Source of the DNA: Nitrospirota bacterium
GTDB lineage: Bacteria > Nitrospinota_A > UBA7883 > JACRGQ01
NCBI GenBank assembly: GCA_024275955.1
Contig: JAJRYD010000045.1
Coordinates: 1 to 53,457, forward strand
Reading direction: 5' to 3'
DNA: 53,457 nucleotides
A program made the translations under genes and the position numbers. This document shows positions 50,658-53,457 of the stretch, piece after piece. Every line of letters starts with the position of its first letter. Positions within the stretch are counted from its first letter, which is position 1. The notes under the pieces were generated by a model. That model was given only the letters and a program-made list of their open reading frames with translations. It did not search any database and had not been told where the DNA came from.

Positions 50658-52277
50658 CTAGTAAAGGTCGTGCATAGTGTTGTAGACGTTGAACTTGCCT
50701 GTTGGAGTTCTAAGGCCCGTGATGCGTTTCTTCACCTTAAGGGTCTTATCGTCGTAGACAACTACTTCACCGTCGTTATCCCACATGCTTATCCAAACCT
50801 CGTCACCAGCTTTATTGTACTCCTGATGAACCGCTTTACCCTTTTTGCCTACTTCGAAGCAGACTGGTACCGCGGTTATGTTGGCTTTCTTGAATACACA
50901 CTGTGAGCGCTGGGTCTTCTTGTCGGTGTTCAAAGGCATATCAACCCATACGTTGGCACTCTTAGGGTGCGTCTTAAGGAAGAGCTGTCCGCCACCTTCC
51001 AGACCCAGACCCTTAAACTTGGTCATGTCGATGCTATGAACAACTTTCCACGCGTGCTGAGGGTGTCCTTTAGGATCACTTCCCCATACGGAGAGTCTCA
51101 TCTCGCCTATATGCACGGTTGCCGAAACAGGGCCGTATTTAGGGTCAATCCAGTTCGCGCCACGCCCAGGATGAGGTATTTTGCCGACTTTAAACTGGGC
51201 GGCTTTCTTCCTCGTCTTGGTGTCGATGATGACCATCGTGTTTCTTTTGTTCGCCGCAGGCATAAAGTAGCGGTGAGTAGAATCCCAGCCGCCATCGTGG
51301 AGGAATCTTTCAGCCGCAATCATGTTGACCTGAAGATTTTCAATATCTGCGTAGTTAAGCAACCATATGAAGCCTGTCTCCTTGATGTTCATAACCCACT
51401 CAGGTGTGTAGTGGGACGCAACGATAGCCGCAACGCGTGGCTCAGGATGGTACTCGTTTTTGTCGTAAGTGTAGCCGCGTGTCGAGATGATTTTCTTTGG
51501 CTCCAGTGTTATGCCGTCAATGATAACGGCGTGAGGAGGCCAGTAGCAACCAACAACAGCAAGCTTATCTTCGTAACCTTTGTACTTGCTTCCGTCAATG
51601 GAGCGGGCCTCGGTGCATGTCTGAACCATAGCAACTTTGGTAGGTACCTTAGTCCAGAGGTCATACAGTGCCGCCCTGCCGTCGCGTCCTATTGAATAGA
51701 AGTAACGGCCTGTAGCCGAAGTACGGAGAATATGCACGGCAAAACCTGAATCGAGAGTTGCTATTACTTCCTTACTGTCGCCGTCGATGACAGCAACTTT
51801 GCCGGCATCGCGTAAAATTACGCCGAAGAAGTTCTTCCAGTCGCGGTTGTGCTGAGGTTTTTTAGGCCTTTTGGCAACAGGAACAAGAACTCTCCATGTT
51901 TTCTTCATATCCGCAAGCGACATCTCTGGTGGTGCAACTGGTGGGTGCTGGATGAATCTTGCAAGCAGGTTGGCTTCTTTCTGGCTCATTATGCCGTCGT
52001 CAACCCATCCTGGCATTCCGCCGTCAGTTCCCTCTGCGATGAATGCTTCAAGGTCGTCGGTGGTCAGCTCTTTTTTAGATAACTTCTTTGGAGTCAGCGC
52101 AGGGCCTGTCGCGCCCTTTCTTAGTGTTACGTGACAGCAGGTACACCTGTCAAAGTAGAGTTCACTTGCTTTTTTTACCTCTTTAGCCGATATCGGCGGT
52201 GGCGCCGCAAAGCTGGCAAGCGGTGCAGAAAGCATAAACGCTATTGAAATGATGGCTGTTGCTAGGTATCTCTTCAT
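50658..52277 (-). CDS. nirS: Cytochrome cd1 nitrite reductase NirS
   Basis: Periplasmic enzyme reducing nitrite to nitric oxide. Signal peptide to about residue 24. The cytochrome c domain has CTCCH (Cys45, Cys48, His49) and GGMPGW with the likely ligand Met88. The d1 propeller shows GFAVHILRTSATGRY (His182, proximal d1 ligand) and the two active-site histidines in VASHYTPEW (His289) and WDSTHRYFM (His335). The strictly conserved NirS blocks HDGGWDS, HPGRGANW and PTGKFNVYNT are present. Length of 539 aa is slightly short. SD AGGGGGAG precedes the ATG. It heads the operon that makes its own cofactor. Confidence 0.96.
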   Translation of the reverse strand: MKRYLATAIISIAFMLSAPLASFAAPPPISAKEVKKASELYFDRCTCCHVTLRKGATGPALTPKKLSKKELTTDDLEAFIAEGTDGGMPGWVDDGIMSQKEANLLARFIQHPPVAPPEMSLADMKKTWRVLVPVAKRPKKPQHNRDWKNFFGVILRDAGKVAVIDGDSKEVIATLDSGFAVHILRTSATGRYFYSIGRDGRAALYDLWTKVPTKVAMVQTCTEARSIDGSKYKGYEDKLAVVGCYWPPHAVIIDGITLEPKKIISTRGYTYDKNEYHPEPRVAAIVASHYTPEWVMNIKETGFIWLLNYADIENLQVNMIAAERFLHDGGWDSTHRYFMPAANKRNTMVIIDTKTRKKAAQFKVGKIPHPGRGANWIDPKYGPVSATVHIGEMRLSVWGSDPKGHPQHAWKVVHSIDMTKFKGLGLEGGGQLFLKTHPKSANVWVDMPLNTDKKTQRSQCVFKKANITAVPVCFEVGKKGKAVHQEYNKAGDEVWISMWDNDGEVVVYDDKTLKVKKRITGLRTPTGKFNVYNTMHDLY

Positions 52278-52664
52278 TTTTCTCCCCCTAAATACTTTTA
52301 GAACCTGAATTGAATACTCCGTGCATTTAACTACATTTTCCCAAAAAAGGAAATCTTTTTTTTTTGATGGTTTCTTACAACTCTATTTTCATAAAAACAG
52401 CTCCAGCATCTTGCACACAAGAGGAACTCCATACTTCATAAACTCCATAACTCCATAACTCCATAAAAATTGTAATAGTCTTTATTATTCTGGTTGTTAT
52501 AGGCTTTTCTTTTGTTTTTCATCATTTTATCTGCCGCGCCACCTTGCTGTTTTTATATGCCGCTTAAAATCGGCTCTTTTCTTTTTATCTAGTTTTGTGT
52601 ATAAAATTAGAGTCAATCTGTTAGGGGCTCTATTTTATTAAGGTTTTCAAGGGGAGTGAGAGAT
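52278..52664. other. Divergent regulatory region between nirS and the next unit
   Basis: No gene. It contains an inverted repeat (TTTCC-N7-GGAAA near 52335-52351 on either strand), long A and T runs at 52350-52362, and five ACTCCATA-type octamers (separate entry). I find no convincing FNR/NNR box (TTGAT-N4-ATCAA) by eye. Promoters for nirS and for the plus-strand gene must both lie here. Confidence 0.5.
52426..52465. repeat. Array of ACTCCATA octamers upstream of nirS
   Basis: Exact copies at 52426-52433, 52442-52449, 52450-52457 and 52458-52465, and one single-mismatch copy (ACTTCATA) at 52433-52440. On the nirS strand the unit reads TATGGAGT. It lies about 150-190 bases upstream of the nirS ATG. 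Confidence 0.75.
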
Positions 52665-53306
52665 ATGGAATCTAACGAATCTGGTGAGAAAAGATCATAT
52701 TGGATGGTCTTTTACGATGACATATATCTGCTGTTTTTTCTTAGTGCGGCGATAACGTTCATCTTATACACGGTTTGGGGTCTTATAGAGCTTGGAACGG
52801 TTCCTGTCTCGCCGTATTTAACGGCTGGTAGTGCCGTTTCTTCTACTTCCGATAGCAATTCGTCCGCGTCTGTAGACACCGCGGCGGTTGAGTACTGGAA
52901 AAAATGGGAAAAAGGCACGGTAGGGCAGTTCCCTCCTTGCGGAACAAATGTTATAGCTCTTGGTCTTGATGAGATTTTGCAAGGTACCGTCGATACTTAT
53001 TGCGGTCTTGATCCAGGGCATTACGAGACATGGATTAATCCAGCGAAGATGGACACATACAGAGCAAGGGGAACAACCTATGCCGATGGTCCTACCGGAG
53101 TACTGGTTCTTCCAAAGCTCGGGGTTGCGTTTACAACGGCCCATAAGAGCGGCAACCCGATATACGACGCTATTACAGTGGCAGACGGCAAGTCTATTGC
53201 TTCCAGCGAGTCGGGACATCCGCTTAACCCTGAGACATGCAGTAATTGCCATGCCACCTATGACGGCGTATGCGTAGGCTTTGTTTGTGGCAACAGGAAC
53301 GACTGA
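52665..53306 (+). CDS. Membrane-anchored protein with one C-terminal CxxCH heme site
   Basis: I do not recognise the family. One transmembrane helix near the N-terminus (DIYLLFFLSAAITFILYTVWGLI), a serine-rich linker, then a periplasmic domain with PPCGTNVIALGLDEI, CGLDPGHYETW and, near the end, PETCSNCHATYDGVCVGFVC, a CxxCH covalent-heme motif among further cysteines. I start at ATG 52665 because GGGGAG lies 8 bases upstream; the GTG at 52656 is inside that SD. Length is 213 aa. It is divergent from nirS and heads a unit leaving the window, so a role in electron transfer to nitrite or NO reduction is possible. Confidence 0.65.
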   Translation: MESNESGEKRSYWMVFYDDIYLLFFLSAAITFILYTVWGLIELGTVPVSPYLTAGSAVSSTSDSNSSASVDTAAVEYWKKWEKGTVGQFPPCGTNVIALGLDEILQGTVDTYCGLDPGHYETWINPAKMDTYRARGTTYADGPTGVLVLPKLGVAFTTAHKSGNPIYDAITVADGKSIASSESGHPLNPETCSNCHATYDGVCVGFVCGNRND

Positions 53307-53402
53307 ATGCTCGTAATTACGAGGCTAGTAGATAAGGTGCTGATGGTAGAGGATGTTTCTTCCATCGTTTATAAACGGTCAGGAATCTGGGGGGATAGAT
53401 AA
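53307..53402 (+). CDS. Possible 31-residue peptide
   Basis: ATG 53307 follows the previous stop directly (TGAATG) and the frame ends in TAA at 53400-53402, overlapping the next ATG (TAATG). The 31-aa product is MLVITRLVDKVLMVEDVSSI plus a basic tail. The tight overlaps on both sides argue for translation, but there is no recognised domain and no clear SD. Confidence 0.3.
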   Translation: MLVITRLVDKVLMVEDVSSIVYKRSGIWGDR

Positions 53403-53457
53403 TGGGCATTAGTGCTCTTGAACATAACTGGTGGGCGGAACCGCTAGACAAGCATGA
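53402..53457 (+). CDS. Partial gene running off the right edge
   Basis: ATG 53402 with GGGGGGA about 6 bases upstream. Only 18 residues are present: MGISALEHNWWAEPLDKH. The two tryptophans, proline and acidic/basic mix resemble the cytoplasmic lead-in of a membrane subunit of a respiratory complex, but this is too little to assign. Confidence 0.5.
   Translation, partial: MGISALEHNWWAEPLDKH

Noticed and set aside
52426-52465. Octamer array as CRISPR or insertion-site duplication
   Set aside because: Units are 8 bp with no spacers and no transposase is near.

Overview
The window reads as the chromosome of a Gram-negative (diderm) bacterium with moderate GC. Signal peptides, a LolA-like protein, a DUF3568-type lipoprotein, outer-membrane protein families and an RND exporter all need an outer membrane. 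The mix of oxygen-independent cobalamin synthesis, a FadE/FadI/FadJ beta-oxidation set, a PEGA-domain Ser/Thr kinase and cytochrome cd1 nitrite reductase suggests a facultatively denitrifying, deltaproteobacteria- or Nitrospinota-like lineage. I cannot name the taxon from sequence alone. Replicon type is not visible: there is no origin, rRNA, tRNA, insertion sequence or CRISPR.

Layout. 1-1.4 kb: a C-terminally truncated MipA/OmpV-like gene and a small secreted protein, both minus strand. 1.4-19.5 kb: a nearly complete oxygen-independent (cbi) adenosylcobalamin cluster on the plus strand, in three blocks: cobD-cbiB; cobalamin riboswitch I-cobT-bluB; and riboswitch II-cbiA-cbiC-cbtB-(unknown 4-TM protein)-cbiX-cbiM-cbiN-cbiQ-cbiO-cbiD-cbiE-cbiL-cbiF-cbiG-cbiH-cbiJ-cbiP-cobO. 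Most junctions overlap by a few bases. cbiH has no ATG, GTG or TTG start and appears to begin at ATT behind a strong Shine-Dalgarno (SD) sequence. cbiT is absent from the cluster. 19.8-22.3 kb: a fused transporter/spermidine-synthase-like protein and a lipoprotein (minus). 22.5-28.3 kb: fadE-fadI-fadJ. 28.7-30.8 kb: cbiR-cobU-cobS, which remodels or salvages cobamides and assembles the nucleotide loop.

31-36.8 kb: a YjfB-like small protein, then a minus-strand operon tetR-RND exporter-LolA-like-DUF1302. Its promoter is overlapped by a 12+12 bp inverted repeat, the likely operator. 36.8-43.4 kb: housekeeping and signalling genes on the minus strand: aroQ-pepP, an MscS channel, a PEGA Ser/Thr kinase, ald and a class I amidotransferase hydrolase. 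43.6-46.2 kb: a large TPR protein with degenerate C-terminal repeats (plus).

46.2-52.3 kb: a heme d1/nitrite reductase operon (minus), read nirS, nirN-like, nirJ, nirF, small secreted protein. The NirN-like protein carries an extra C-terminal cytochrome c domain, giving a c-d1-c order. A strong hairpin terminator sits between nirS and the maturation genes. 52.6 kb to the end: a divergent plus-strand unit begins with a membrane-anchored single-CxxCH protein and runs off the window; its proximity to nirS suggests respiration or NO metabolism, but this is not proven.

The two large themes connect chemically. Corrin and heme d1 both derive from uroporphyrinogen III through precorrin-2 and sirohydrochlorin, yet the window holds no gene for the shared entry steps (uroporphyrinogen methyltransferase, precorrin-2 dehydrogenase) nor nirD/L/G/H. 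Those must lie elsewhere if the pathways work.
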